11,764 bases of DNA from Planctomycetaceae bacterium (GCA_947474205.1 CANJIC010000043.1:1-11764); one strand, 5' to 3'; shown: positions 1 through 8,212, counted from the stretch's first letter. Made by a program: numbers and translations. Notes: generated from the letters alone by a model not told the origin.

Positions 1-5
1 GAAAG

Positions 6-92
6 CGGAGAGGGTGGGATTCGAACCCACGAGTAGGCAAGCCCACTATCCGTTTTCGAGACGGGTCCCTTCAACCGCTCAGGCACCTCTCC
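6..92 (-). tRNA. tRNA-Ser (anticodon CGA)
   Basis: Read on the minus strand this folds into a class II cloverleaf. The acceptor stem is GGAGAGG with CCTCTCC and a G discriminator base. The anticodon stem CCGT/ACGG holds loop CTCGAAA, giving anticodon CGA, which decodes serine codon UCG. A long variable arm (GTGGG-CTTG-CCTAC) and a T arm (GTGGG-TTCGAAT-CCCAC) follow. The long variable arm and G discriminator fit serine rather than leucine or tyrosine. The 3' CCA is not encoded, because CTTTC follows the discriminator, so it must be added after transcription. The gene lies about 100 bp downstream of batE on the same strand but has its own promoter. Confidence 0.96.
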
Positions 93-109
93 GGCTTGAT
101 GGGAACGCA

Positions 110-138
110 AGTATGACGCTTGAAGCGAATCTGGTCAA
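110..138 (-). promoter_or_regulatory. sigma70-like promoter of tRNA-Ser
   Basis: On the minus strand TTGACC (138-133, five of six matches to TTGACA) is followed after exactly 17 bp by CATACT (115-110, four of six matches to TATAAT). Transcription would start near 103, about ten bases before the mature tRNA end at 92, which is a typical tRNA leader. The spacer holds an odd palindrome, CGCTT-G-AAGCG (117-127), of unknown meaning. The tRNA probably does not depend on read-through from the Bat operon. Confidence 0.6.
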
Positions 139-193
139 CGAACATTTTTTGTGTGGACACGCCGCACACGCGCGCGTAACGCATGGCCACAGT

Positions 194-1036
194 TCACGCC
201 GTGGTGGCTTGCGTTGCGGAGATCCAGCCAGATTTCCCATCGCCAAGGCGAATTAGAAGCCAACCTGGGCGCCGTTGCAGCACGCGAAATTCAACGCCTT
301 GAGAAAGTGGCTCGGCGAATTGCGGATCAAAGCCATCGCCATTGCCTTTACGCACCATGACGCCGTCGCTAGTGGTGACGCCTTGGGGCCACAGCTGCGC
401 GGCGGTGATATCGCTGACCACGGTCGCGCCAAGAATGACGCCACACATCGCAAGTCCCCAGGCGATGCGGCGAACAAGCACACGCGTGGTTTCATGGCGC
501 GCCGCAGCGGGTTGGTGGAGCAAGAACGCGGCGATGGACCAAGCGGCGATCCAGAAAATTCCAGCCAGAGTGAGGCGGCTGTTGAAAGAAATTAAATGCC
601 ACCAATCGGAAACATCCTCCATTAAAATACCGCCGCCGGAGTCAAATCTGTCCTTCACCAAACTGCGCGCATGGGCCAAGTTGGATTGCAACTGTGAATC
701 ACCAGGCATGATGCGCTGCGCTTGCAGGTAGGAACCAATGCCGCTGCCGATTTGTTTGGCTTGCACTTGCGCGTTGCCCAGGTTGTACAAAAGTTTTCCG
801 TTGGTCACGCCGCTCTTGACCACCTTGTCAAAGCCATTGGCGGCCTGCGCGAAATATTTTTGCGCGGCGGCCGAATCTGTCCGTGCGCTTTCAACGCCTT
901 GGTCATACGCGGTCTGCGCGGCTTGCAATTCGGTGGCGACAGTGTCCTGCACATCAGTAGCGCACAGCGCGCGTGATGAAATGGTGGCGATCGCGCAAAG
1001 AATGAGCGGCCAAAGATTTTGACGCGAAGGAATCAT
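194..1036 (-). CDS. batE: BatE: TPR / two-TM / SH3-like protein
   Basis: 280 residues. The N-terminus is hydrophobic (residues 9-26) and looks like a signal peptide. An exported helical TPR-type region follows (about 30-127), including a YNLGNAQ motif around 84-90. Two membrane helices lie at about 154-174 and 188-208. The tail (about 217-275) resembles a bacterial SH3 domain (VMVRKGNG, then PGWLLIRLGDGKSGWI). TPR plus two TM helices plus SH3b is the BatE architecture. Its start overlaps the batD stop by 4 bp (ATGA), and a GAGGA ribosome binding site lies 9 bases upstream inside batD, so the two are probably translationally coupled. It is the last gene of the operon. BatE is thought to be a scaffold in the Bat envelope complex; its exact partners here are inferred from synteny. 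No clear intrinsic terminator follows before the tRNA promoter. Confidence 0.85.
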   Translation of the reverse strand: MIPSRQNLWPLILCAIATISSRALCATDVQDTVATELQAAQTAYDQGVESARTDSAAAQKYFAQAANGFDKVVKSGVTNGKLLYNLGNAQVQAKQIGSGIGSYLQAQRIMPGDSQLQSNLAHARSLVKDRFDSGGGILMEDVSDWWHLISFNSRLTLAGIFWIAAWSIAAFLLHQPAAARHETTRVLVRRIAWGLAMCGVILGATVVSDITAAQLWPQGVTTSDGVMVRKGNGDGFDPQFAEPLSQGVEFRVLQRRPGWLLIRLGDGKSGWISATQATTA

Positions 1037-2874
1037 GTTTGGATTTCCTCAAGAATGGAGGCGGTTTTGTGACGCCAGGAAAGCTGATCCAATTCGCCGA
1101 TGAGTGTGGCGGCCTGCGCACGCAAGGATTGCGCGCTTTCACGGCCTTGTGGAGCGAATGCCGCGCGTTCACCCAACGCTAAAATTGAATCAAGTGATTG
1201 TAGACACGCGGCATTGGCGCCCGCCATACGCGCAAAGTTTGCCGCGTCGCTTCGGGTCACCGTGCCCGTGGGGCGCATGGTGCGAGCTTCAATAAATCCT
1301 TGAATCAATGTGGCTATGGCGGCGACGTCTTTCGCGCCTTCAAGGTTTCGCAGCGCAATCTTGGCGGCGCCACGCGCGCGCGCTAAACCCACGTTGTTCT
1401 TGGCGGCTTGATTTTGCCTGCGCAACAAAAGCAAAGTGACCGCCACAAGTGGTGGGGCCGCGAAGACCAAACCCGTGGTCCAACCAACGCTCAGGCGTTG
1501 ATCGCTCACAAGATCATCATTTGATGCGGCGTTGGCAAAAAGTCCGCCGTCGACTTCGGTCAGGCTGGTCTTAGGCACATCTTTCTTGGCGGCGTTCACG
1601 CCATCCAGTGCAGTGCTGGAAATTCGTTCGGCGGGACTTACGCTAATCGCAATTGCCTGGGTTGTGGTCGTGACATATTTGGAAGTGGCAGGATCGAAAT
1701 AGGAGAACTCAATTGAAGGAATTTCTTTGGCATCAGCATTGAGGGCGCGCAAGGTTTGCGTGAATGTTTTGGTGGAGCCGTCCACGGTTCCAGCCAATGG
1801 ATCGGACGGCATGCGGAAACTGCGTGTAAGAGCGGGGCTGTCCAGTGGCGGAGGTTGCAGCGCGCGCAATTCCTCCTTGTTGGCTGAAAGACTTTGTACT
1901 GAAAGCGTCAGCGTCATGGGATCACCCACCGCGGACTTGGTTGGTTTGGCGCTGGCTTGAATTGCAAATTGCCCAACGGCGCCGCGAAAAGACGCTGGTT
2001 TTCCCATCTCTGGTAGCGCTTGAACCACCACGTTGGAGGGCCCCGGAGACATGGAAATCTTTCTTATTCCGCTCAGGGAAAGTTCTGGCGAACCGAAGAA
2101 GTCGCGGTTGACGGAAATTCCAGTTGGATATCGCAAATCAATTCGCACATCTCCAATATCCAACGCGCCGATTCGTGCGGCGTTGGTGTTTGTGGTGATT
2201 TCATAGACGCACCAACGGGCGCCGTCGCGAATTTCCTCACGGCTAGATGCGGGTTGATTATTTTGAACAAGTTCGCGTATTCGTGGTTCAAACACGCCCC
2301 ATGAACTCGCGGGCTTGTCAATTAGCTCCCACATTTGTCGCTCATTCAACGAGACATCATGCTCGCGATTGGAATAGGGTCGAATTGCAATTTCTAAAAT
2401 TAAATCTGCTGCTTGGCCAGTGTATAAAAGAGGTGGTTTGCTTTTTACGGTAACCGCCATCATGTCGCCAGTTTCCGCAGCCGACACGGGGATATTTTGT
2501 GGCGGACTTAAATAAGTGCGGCCATCCACAATCATTGTAATTTGCGGCAGAGTTAAAACACCAGCGTGATTGGGCGTCATTTGCACAGTCCATGTGGTGG
2601 TGATGCGTCGTGAAGCGACTCCATTTATGTTTTGACGCATGTCCATTCGTTGGGGAGCGCCAACCACCGCGCTAGTGAAGTCCGCGCCTGCAGCAACTTC
2701 AGGTGGTTGAGGATCGGACTTGAAATTCACCACCACAACTTGCATGGTAAGTGGTGTGCCCACCCAGCCTTCGCGTTGCTGAAGTTTAAATTCAACAGTT
2801 TGGGCAAATGCGTTGCCGCAAGCGCAAAACGCCGCGATAAGGGCAAGAATGCAATGTTGAATACTTGAAGGCAT
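1033..2874 (-). CDS. batD: BatD: oxygen-tolerance family membrane protein
   Basis: 613 residues, normal for BatD. A signal peptide (1-24, cleavage after AFA) leads into a long beta-rich exterior region (about 25-455). It opens with the family pattern of an early GWVGTPLTMQVVVVN strand segment and a TTTWTVQMTPNHAGVLTLP stretch, as in Ig-like BatD modules. One membrane helix lies at about 465-486, followed by basic RRQ (positive inside) and a helical tail of about 125 residues on the cytosolic side. The gene starts 9 bp after the batC stop. No convincing Shine-Dalgarno precedes the ATG, so coupling to batC is plausible. BatD is predicted to place folded beta domains outside the inner membrane for protein contacts. 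Family assignment is strong from architecture and position; molecular function is not established. Confidence 0.88.
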   Translation of the reverse strand: MPSSIQHCILALIAAFCACGNAFAQTVEFKLQQREGWVGTPLTMQVVVVNFKSDPQPPEVAAGADFTSAVVGAPQRMDMRQNINGVASRRITTTWTVQMTPNHAGVLTLPQITMIVDGRTYLSPPQNIPVSAAETGDMMAVTVKSKPPLLYTGQAADLILEIAIRPYSNREHDVSLNERQMWELIDKPASSWGVFEPRIRELVQNNQPASSREEIRDGARWCVYEITTNTNAARIGALDIGDVRIDLRYPTGISVNRDFFGSPELSLSGIRKISMSPGPSNVVVQALPEMGKPASFRGAVGQFAIQASAKPTKSAVGDPMTLTLSVQSLSANKEELRALQPPPLDSPALTRSFRMPSDPLAGTVDGSTKTFTQTLRALNADAKEIPSIEFSYFDPATSKYVTTTTQAIAISVSPAERISSTALDGVNAAKKDVPKTSLTEVDGGLFANAASNDDLVSDQRLSVGWTTGLVFAAPPLVAVTLLLLRRQNQAAKNNVGLARARGAAKIALRNLEGAKDVAAIATLIQGFIEARTMRPTGTVTRSDAANFARMAGANAACLQSLDSILALGERAAFAPQGRESAQSLRAQAATLIGELDQLSWRHKTASILEEIQT

Positions 2875-2883
2875 GGGCGCTGT

Positions 2884-4191
2884 TTACCAATCTTTACCCG
2901 CAGGGGCGGACTGAATTCGGCTTACTTTAGCCTTTTTGTCAGCATTGCGTTGCTTTTCTTTGTCGCGCACCATTTGTAAAAGACGCGCGGTTTCCTGCTT
3001 ATCCATTTTTGTGTCGTCCTTGGAAACGTCTTGAGCAGCCACAGGTTGCGGTTCTTTTTGTTCTTGCCCCTTTTGCTCTTCTGGCTTGGGTTGCTCTTTT
3101 TGCTCTTGCTCTTTTTGTTCTTGTTCTTTTTGCTCTTCTGATTTGGATTGATCCTGCTTCTGATCCTGCTTCTGATCCTGCTTCTGATCTTGCTTCTGAT
3201 CCTGCTTCTGATCCTGCTTCTGATCTTGTTTCTGATCTTGTTTCTGATCTTGTTTCTGATCTTGTTTCTGATCTTGTTTCTGATCTTGTTTCTGATCTTG
3301 CTTCTGATCTTGTTTCTGATCTTGCTTCTGATCTTGCTTCTGATCTTGTTTCTGATCTTGTTTCTGATCTTGTTTCTGATCTTGTTTCTGATCTTGCTTT
3401 TGGTCCTGCTTCTTTTGCTCCTCTTTCATGATCTTGAGAAGTTTTAATGCGGTCTCGGCATTCACTGCACTATCTTCATCTTGCGGGGTAGCCGCCAATG
3501 AATCTTTGAAATGAGTGAACGCCTTTTGAACTTTTTCAATCCCTTTTTCCAAATCAGAAGTCGGCGTTTGTGGCACGCTGGGCACAGGTGTTGCATTTGG
3601 GTTTGATTGAGGTTTGGGTTGATCCAAATTTTTGACGGCGTTTGCGTAAATAGCGTTGCCTTCATTAAACATTGATTTTGCCGCCAAATCAGAGGATTCG
3701 GTCTCGGCGGAATCTTTGAAAAGTTTTTCAGCCATCGCAAATTCGCCCTGACGAAACTTAGCGATTCCAAGGTTGTATGCCACTTCTTTGGATTGCGGAT
3801 TCAGCGCGAGTGCTGCTTGCAATTCAAGTGCTGCGTTTGTCCAATCTTCTTTTCGTAACGAGGCCACTCCATTCTTCACGGCGCGCCGATATTCAGTGGA
3901 GTCAAATTTTTTCTCAAGTCCGCCCATATTGGTATCTGGAATATCAGCGGGCGCAAGCGTGTTGATATTGCCGGGCAAAGCGAGATCTTTGGTTGTGCGC
4001 AAGGGCGGTGTCGCACTTGGCGCCTGGGTCGGTGTGATTGGCGGCGTTGAATTCACTTTGACTTGAAGTGGTGCCGTCTTGGCGGGCTGCGGTGTGGTTT
4101 GTTGCGATGCGGGCATCGCGGCTGCAAAAATAAAACTAGCCGCCGCAAGCGCGACAATGTAGTTGTGAACTCGCGTTGGTCGCGCAATCAT
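2884..4191 (-). CDS. batC: BatC: exported TPR protein with a QKQD-repeat linker
   Basis: 435 residues. A basic start and hydrophobic segment (11-26) give a likely signal peptide or anchor. A Pro/Thr-rich linker follows (30-85), then TPR-like helices (about 98-250, including VAYNLGIAKFRQGEFAMAEKLFKDS at roughly 137-161, split here only by position). Next is a low-complexity stretch of 22 perfect Gln-Lys-Gln-Asp units (about 260-348), continuing as Glu/Gln/Lys-rich sequence to about 385. The end is charged (RLLQMVRDKEKQRNADKK). The TPR and position between batB and batD identify BatC. The repeat makes it longer than I would expect of the family and probably forms an extended helix or flexible charged spacer. 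The start overlaps the batB stop by 4 bp (ATGA). BatC-type TPR proteins are thought to bind partner proteins in the periplasm. Confidence 0.82.
   Translation of the reverse strand: MIARPTRVHNYIVALAAASFIFAAAMPASQQTTPQPAKTAPLQVKVNSTPPITPTQAPSATPPLRTTKDLALPGNINTLAPADIPDTNMGGLEKKFDSTEYRRAVKNGVASLRKEDWTNAALELQAALALNPQSKEVAYNLGIAKFRQGEFAMAEKLFKDSAETESSDLAAKSMFNEGNAIYANAVKNLDQPKPQSNPNATPVPSVPQTPTSDLEKGIEKVQKAFTHFKDSLAATPQDEDSAVNAETALKLLKIMKEEQKKQDQKQDQKQDQKQDQKQDQKQDQKQDQKQDQKQDQKQDQKQDQKQDQKQDQKQDQKQDQKQDQKQDQKQDQKQDQKQDQKQDQKQDQSKSEEQKEQEQKEQEQKEQPKPEEQKGQEQKEPQPVAAQDVSKDDTKMDKQETARLLQMVRDKEKQRNADKKAKVSRIQSAPAGKDW
3150..3413. repeat. 22 x 12-bp in-frame tandem repeat in batC
   Basis: Twenty-two uninterrupted 12-bp units fill 264 bp with no insertion or deletion. 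The main plus-strand forms are gatcctgcttct, gatcttgcttct and gatcttgtttct; the last two units before 3413 are gatcttgctttt and ggtcctgcttct. On the coding (minus) strand each unit reads Gln-Lys-Gln-Asp. All differences fall on third codon positions (CAG/CAA, AAG/AAA, GAT/GAC), so the peptide is identical in all copies. Forms cluster: the C-rich version holds most of the first six positions and the T-rich form most of units 7-20, as expected from unequal duplication. Length change by whole units would keep the reading frame. Confidence 0.97.
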
Positions 4192-5231
4192 AATGTTCCG
4201 CCTTTCGCGCGACTTTTTGCGCGGGTGTCAGAAATCAAACTTTCACTGAGCAAAATGAAAAGCGCCGCCGCGGCGAACCACTGAAAGCGCGGCGTTTGCC
4301 TTCGAACCACGGTTTCTTCTTGTTCAGCTCGTTCCAAATTTCCGATGCTGTCTTTGTATACCTGTGCCATATCAAGTTGCGCCGTGCCTGCTGGAATAAA
4401 CGCGCCGCCGCCCGCAACAGCCACTTCACGCAGGGCAACGTCATTCATTTTTGTCCATACTTCCTGTCCATCGTGCACAAGCCATCGTGTTGCTTGCGCG
4501 CCCTCAGTCACGGGTATGCGCGCGCCATCACGTGAGTCGCCAATGCCAACGGTGAAAATACGAATTCCATTTTCGCTGAACGCTTTCGCCGCGGCTTCGC
4601 TTGGCATGCTTTCCATGTCCTCGCCATCGCTCAGAATAATAATGACCTTCGCGCCTTTGCTTTCAACTGGAAAACTTCGCGACGCTAAGCGGATTGCGTC
4701 GCCGAGCAGGGTGCCGCCACGAACTGCCGCCTTGGGTTCCAACTCCATGACTGCTTGACGAAAGGCCGCGTAGTTCAATGTCAATGGAACTCGCAATGCG
4801 GGGGCGCCAGCGAAATCAATTAGCGCAACGCGGTCGCCACCCAGCGCTTCGCTTGCGTCTATAGCGAATTGTTTGGCACGATCAAGTCGGCTGGGAGTGG
4901 CGTCGCCAGCCAACATACTTCGACTGACATCAATGACAAAGGCCACATCTAGGCCGCGTTGTTGCACTTGTTCAACTTGCATTCCCCAGCGGGGATCCAT
5001 CAGCGCCAATGTGAGCGCAAGCATTCCAAGTATTCCAAGAAACAATCGAAACCAGCCGCGCGCCAAATTTAAATTTGGAATGAGTTGATTTAATAGTGGC
5101 CACTCGGCAATGCGTAGCAACAAAATCCGGCGTTTGCGCAAGCCCAAGAAAGCAACCAACACAATCAGCGCGACAAGCCATAGCCATGTCAACGCCCAAG
5201 GTTGTGCAAATTGGAAAGATCCACTATTCAT
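4188..5231 (-). CDS. batB: BatB: VWA-domain inner-membrane protein
   Basis: 347 residues. Two N-terminal membrane helices (about 12-32 and 60-79) precede a von Willebrand factor A domain (about 92-300), and a third helix lies at about 315-334. The metal-binding MIDAS site is complete by eye: D101-x-S103-x-S105 (DVSRSM), T174 in GGTLLGDA and D202 in SDGEDM. This layout, with the VWA domain between the second and third helices, is that of BatA/BatB; its place after batA and before batC makes it BatB. A clear ribosome binding site (GAGG, 8 bases before the ATG) lies across the end of batA, whose stop is 10 bp upstream. VWA domains with MIDAS bind partners through a divalent cation and are the expected substrates of the MoxR ATPase encoded at 8240-9241. 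Confidence 0.88.
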   Translation of the reverse strand: MNSGSFQFAQPWALTWLWLVALIVLVAFLGLRKRRILLLRIAEWPLLNQLIPNLNLARGWFRLFLGILGMLALTLALMDPRWGMQVEQVQQRGLDVAFVIDVSRSMLAGDATPSRLDRAKQFAIDASEALGGDRVALIDFAGAPALRVPLTLNYAAFRQAVMELEPKAAVRGGTLLGDAIRLASRSFPVESKGAKVIIILSDGEDMESMPSEAAAKAFSENGIRIFTVGIGDSRDGARIPVTEGAQATRWLVHDGQEVWTKMNDVALREVAVAGGGAFIPAGTAQLDMAQVYKDSIGNLERAEQEETVVRRQTPRFQWFAAAALFILLSESLISDTRAKSRAKGGTL

Positions 5232-5241
5232 GAATGCAACC

Positions 5242-6333
5242 TCATGGAAGCGTCCTGAATTTGGTGTGCGACAAAAAAAGTTCTAGCGCAAGCACGATCA
5301 TGGTCAGTGTCAATAGTGAGGGCCACGCAATTCCGGCGAACCGGAATCCTTCCACGGCCAATTCTTTGGCAAGAATGGTTCGCTTCTGCTCCGTCACTGT
5401 TTTTTCAAGTTCATCAATTCTGCCGTAAATTTTTTCCAGACTGCTGGTGTCTGTCGCGCGAAAATATTGGCCACCGGTTGCAGTCGCCATTTTCGTGAGC
5501 AAGCCCTCATCAATGTTCACGGGTTGCTTCACCATTTGAGTTCCAAATGGTGTTGGCACTGGCATGAGCGCGGTACCGCGTGTGCCCATGCCAATGGCGT
5601 ACAAGCGAATTCCCAATGATTTGCAGAGTTCCGCGGCGGTCATGGGATCAATGTCGCCCGCGTTATTTTCGCCGTCGGTCAGCAACACTAAAACTTTGCT
5701 CTTGATGCGGTTGGCTCCATTGCGATTTTTTCCATCGGTGGCGTCACGTAATTTTTCCGCGCCAAGTGATACAGCGTCGCCAATCGCGGTTCCGTCATCA
5801 CCAATCGATGGGTCAGCTGGCTTGATGTCTTTCAAGCCTGCGAGCAACCATTCATGATCCATGGTCAGGGGACTCACGCTATCGGCGAAGCGCGCGAACG
5901 TGACAAGACCCACCAAGTCATCTTTGCGGCCGGGCAAATTCGCGCCGCCATCAACGAAACGATCGACCACATCTTTCAAGGCGGTCAAGCGATCCACAGG
6001 TCGTCCATTGCGTGTGAAGTCCATGGCCAACATGGAACTTGATCGATCAACAACAAGTTCAATGGCCACGCCGTCAGTGAGCGTTGAAGTTTGTTCATTT
6101 ATTCGCACGGGCCGCGCGATGCACACAATTAACAGCGTCAGTGTCGCCGCGCGCAACGCGTATGGAAGCCAACGCAATGTTGCGGCGGTTCCCGCTCCAG
6201 CAAGTTTGGCCCGTTTGACCACGCTGAAGGTCATGGCGGGTTGGTTGCGCCGTCGCCACAGGCGCCAAAAAGCCGCCAAAACCAAAGGTAAAAGCAGCAA
6301 CATAAAGCCTTCGCTTAATTCAAAGTGATTCAT
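5242..6333 (-). CDS. batA: BatA: VWA-domain inner-membrane protein
   Basis: 363 residues with the aerotolerance-regulator layout: two membrane helices (about 9-24 and 57-75) joined by a basic cytosolic loop, a VWA domain (about 88-310), and a C-terminal helix (about 334-354). MIDAS residues are D96-x-S98-x-S100 (DRSSSM), T182 in GTAIGDA and D220 in LLTDGENN, so metal binding looks intact. A GGAGG ribosome binding site stands 7 bases before the ATG, which overlaps the preceding gene's stop by 4 bp (ATGA). BatA and BatB are paralogues; this copy has the typical BatA insert with TPFGTQMVKQ and VNIDEGLLTKMA. It is expected to sit in the inner membrane and pair with BatB and MoxR. Confidence 0.9.
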   Translation of the reverse strand: MNHFELSEGFMLLLLPLVLAAFWRLWRRRNQPAMTFSVVKRAKLAGAGTAATLRWLPYALRAATLTLLIVCIARPVRINEQTSTLTDGVAIELVVDRSSSMLAMDFTRNGRPVDRLTALKDVVDRFVDGGANLPGRKDDLVGLVTFARFADSVSPLTMDHEWLLAGLKDIKPADPSIGDDGTAIGDAVSLGAEKLRDATDGKNRNGANRIKSKVLVLLTDGENNAGDIDPMTAAELCKSLGIRLYAIGMGTRGTALMPVPTPFGTQMVKQPVNIDEGLLTKMATATGGQYFRATDTSSLEKIYGRIDELEKTVTEQKRTILAKELAVEGFRFAGIAWPSLLTLTMIVLALELFLSHTKFRTLP

Positions 6334-7334
6334 AAGCGCGCCTCCGATGTCGCTTCCGATGTGGGCGCGTGCGGGGCACTGTTGTCCGTTGGCAAAGATT
6401 CCAGAACAAATCCACGCGCCGCGTCAAGTCCGCGGTCGCATTCGTTTGGTCCGGGTCGCTGCGCTGCGTATTTCACCATGTCAGCCGCGCGTAGAAAAGA
6501 CGCCAGCAATCGTTGGTGGTCATCGATAATTTGCGGATGGTGGCGCGCCGCGGCAAGAAATTCTTTGGTGGTTTGCTCCGGCGCGCAAATGCCGAAGCGG
6601 CCTTCAACATAATGGCGCACCGTGTCCGACAACAGCACATAGAAATCAAGCACCAACCCCTTGTTGGGTAATTGGCGCGCTGCCAATTCATCCAATTCGC
6701 GCAACGCGCGTTCATGTGGCGCCTCGATATAAACGGGACCGCTTGGTTTGTGAAACCACCATCGATAGGCGCCAATGGACAGCACCGCAATCAATACGCA
6801 TACGCCAATGATCCAAGCCCACTGCGTTTCAAGTGGCACGTCCACCGCGTCTTTAATATCTCGAAATGCGGCCGGATTAAATTGACCCTCTAGACGTGAT
6901 TGCACGGCGATGTCAAGCGGCGGACTTTTCAGTGTGATTTCTTTGCCGGCACCATCGCGAACGACAACTTCAAATGGGGGCACCTGAATTTTTTCACCAC
7001 TTTCAAAAGTAATCAAGGTGAGTTGCTCGGCCACACGCTCTGGAAACGCCGGATTTTTGGCCAGGGGCGCGCTGGCCCGCACTTCAAAATTGCCTACATT
7101 CTTGCTGAAATTTGGCATGGTCACGCTTGTGTCCACGCCGCGATCCACTTCGACCACGACGCGCAACGGGTCGCCCACGCGAATTTCAGAATTGGCAGTG
7201 GAGACGCGCAAGGTCACTCCGGCCTCCGTGGTTTCTACGCTGAGTGGTTTTGGCGCTTTGACATCCGAGCTCTTATGGCACATCACCAGCGCGCTTGAAA
7301 GCGCAATCAGAATCGCGGCATGATTCAATTTCAT
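6330..7334 (-). CDS. BatD-like / DUF4381-like membrane protein of the Bat operon
   Basis: 334 residues. The start is a signal-like hydrophobic segment (6-18) ending in Cys19 (LVMC), which is a poor lipobox because Met stands where Gly, Ala or Ser is usual. A beta-rich exterior domain (about 35-145) resembles a single BatD Ig-like module (EIRVGDPLRVVVEV; then IQVPPFEVVV). A membrane helix lies at about 172-194. The cytosolic helical tail (about 205-312) resembles DUF4381 (ALRELDELA, then LSDTVRHYVEGRFGICAPEQTTKEFL), a domain commonly found between DUF58 and BatA genes. A GGAGG site lies 5 bases before the ATG, which overlaps the DUF58 stop by 4 bp, and the stop overlaps the batA start by 4 bp. 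Role unknown; context says Bat complex subunit. The domain names are from memory of the family pattern, not from a search. Confidence 0.75.
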   Translation of the reverse strand: MKLNHAAILIALSSALVMCHKSSDVKAPKPLSVETTEAGVTLRVSTANSEIRVGDPLRVVVEVDRGVDTSVTMPNFSKNVGNFEVRASAPLAKNPAFPERVAEQLTLITFESGEKIQVPPFEVVVRDGAGKEITLKSPPLDIAVQSRLEGQFNPAAFRDIKDAVDVPLETQWAWIIGVCVLIAVLSIGAYRWWFHKPSGPVYIEAPHERALRELDELAARQLPNKGLVLDFYVLLSDTVRHYVEGRFGICAPEQTTKEFLAAARHHPQIIDDHQRLLASFLRAADMVKYAAQRPGPNECDRGLDAARGFVLESLPTDNSAPHAPTSEATSEARL

Positions 7335-8212
7335 CTTGCCCTCCGCGATTCGCGGCGTCGGAACACTTCCGTGAGGGGTTTCACAAAATCAACGCCGGTT
7401 TCCACTTCAACTGGATCCATTTTTAAACGCATAAATGTTTGCTGCAATTGAAGACGGTCCTGCGCCGCTTGATTGGCAAAGCGGGCGCGCACGCCGCGAT
7501 TCCCAGTGTCCATCATAAATCGCTCGCCAGTTTCGGGATCCTGCACTTCGATCAATCCAACATTGGGCAAGCTTTGTTCGCACCGATCAGAGATCACAAC
7601 AGGAATGCAATCATGTCGGCGCCTGGCGATGGCCATGGAGCGCTCCCATCCAACGTCTTGAAAATCACTGATCACAAATAGCACGCTACGTTTGCGCACA
7701 ATGCCTAGAACTTCGTCGATCGCGGCGGCAATACGAGTGCCCTTGCCTTTGACTTCAAGCGCAAGCAACTCACGCACGATGCGCAAGACATGGCGCGTGC
7801 CCTTGCGCGGCGGAACAAATCGTTCAATGCGGTCGGTGAAAGCCAGCAAGCCCACCTTGTCACCGTTGCGGATAGCGCTAAAAGCGATTGTGGCCGCTAT
7901 TTCCGCCACCATTTCGCGTTTGAGAGAGCCCAGCGTTCCAAAGTCCTGGCTGGCGGAAAGATCGACCGCCAACATGACGGTGAGCTCGCGCTCCTCCTTG
8001 AAAATTTTAATGTGCGGGCTTCCTACGCGCGCGCTGACATTCCAATCAATGGAGCGAATGTCGTCGCCCACAATGTATGGACGCACTTCTTCAAACTCAA
8101 TTCCACGGCCGCGAAATGCGGAGTGATAATTTCCTGAAAGCACCTCGCTGGTGATGCGGCTGGTTCGAATTTGAATTCGACGCACTTTGCGAATGAGTTC
8201 GGTTGCGTTCAT
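7331..8212 (-). CDS. DUF58 domain protein (VWA-like, MoxR partner)
   Basis: 293 residues with no membrane helix or signal, so probably cytosolic or membrane-associated through partners. The DUF58 signature is clear at 37-60: GIEFEEVRPYIVGDD, then RSIDWNVSAR. The rest is a VWA-type fold with a MIDAS-like site: D84-x-S86-x-S88 (DLSAS), T159 in GKGTRIAAAI and D183 in VISDFQD. DUF58 proteins nearly always neighbour MoxR ATPases and are thought to be their clients or adaptors. The gene starts 27 bp after moxR, the longest gap in the operon, behind only a weak GGTGA-type ribosome site. Its stop overlaps the next gene by 4 bp. Confidence 0.92.
   Translation of the reverse strand: MNATELIRKVRRIQIRTSRITSEVLSGNYHSAFRGRGIEFEEVRPYIVGDDIRSIDWNVSARVGSPHIKIFKEERELTVMLAVDLSASQDFGTLGSLKREMVAEIAATIAFSAIRNGDKVGLLAFTDRIERFVPPRKGTRHVLRIVRELLALEVKGKGTRIAAAIDEVLGIVRKRSVLFVISDFQDVGWERSMAIARRRHDCIPVVISDRCEQSLPNVGLIEVQDPETGERFMMDTGNRGVRARFANQAAQDRLQLQQTFMRLKMDPVEVETGVDFVKPLTEVFRRRESRRAR

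Noticed and set aside
145..169. GTGTG/CACAC inverted repeat beside a T6 run, as a terminator for the Bat operon.
   Set aside because: On the minus strand the stem is followed by A6, not T6; on the plus strand the T-run comes before the stem. Polarity is wrong in both directions.
3150..3413. CRISPR-like array because of the regular repetition.
   Set aside because: The repeats are contiguous with no spacers and lie in frame inside a coding gene.
3009..3431. Second plus-strand open frame with Ser-Asp repeats over the same array.
   Set aside because: Also a shadow of the repeat in another frame, with no start signal or family features.
3148..3447. Plus-strand open frame of 99 codons made of Leu-Ile-Leu/Phe repeats, resembling a hydrophobic peptide.
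   Set aside because: It is the antisense shadow of the batC QKQD repeat. A 12-bp repeat without stops stays open in several frames. No ribosome site precedes it, and third-position variation fits the minus-strand frame.
7278..7334. Lipoprotein signal in the DUF4381-like protein (LVMC).
   Set aside because: Met before Cys is not accepted in a normal lipobox; a plain signal peptide or anchor is more likely.
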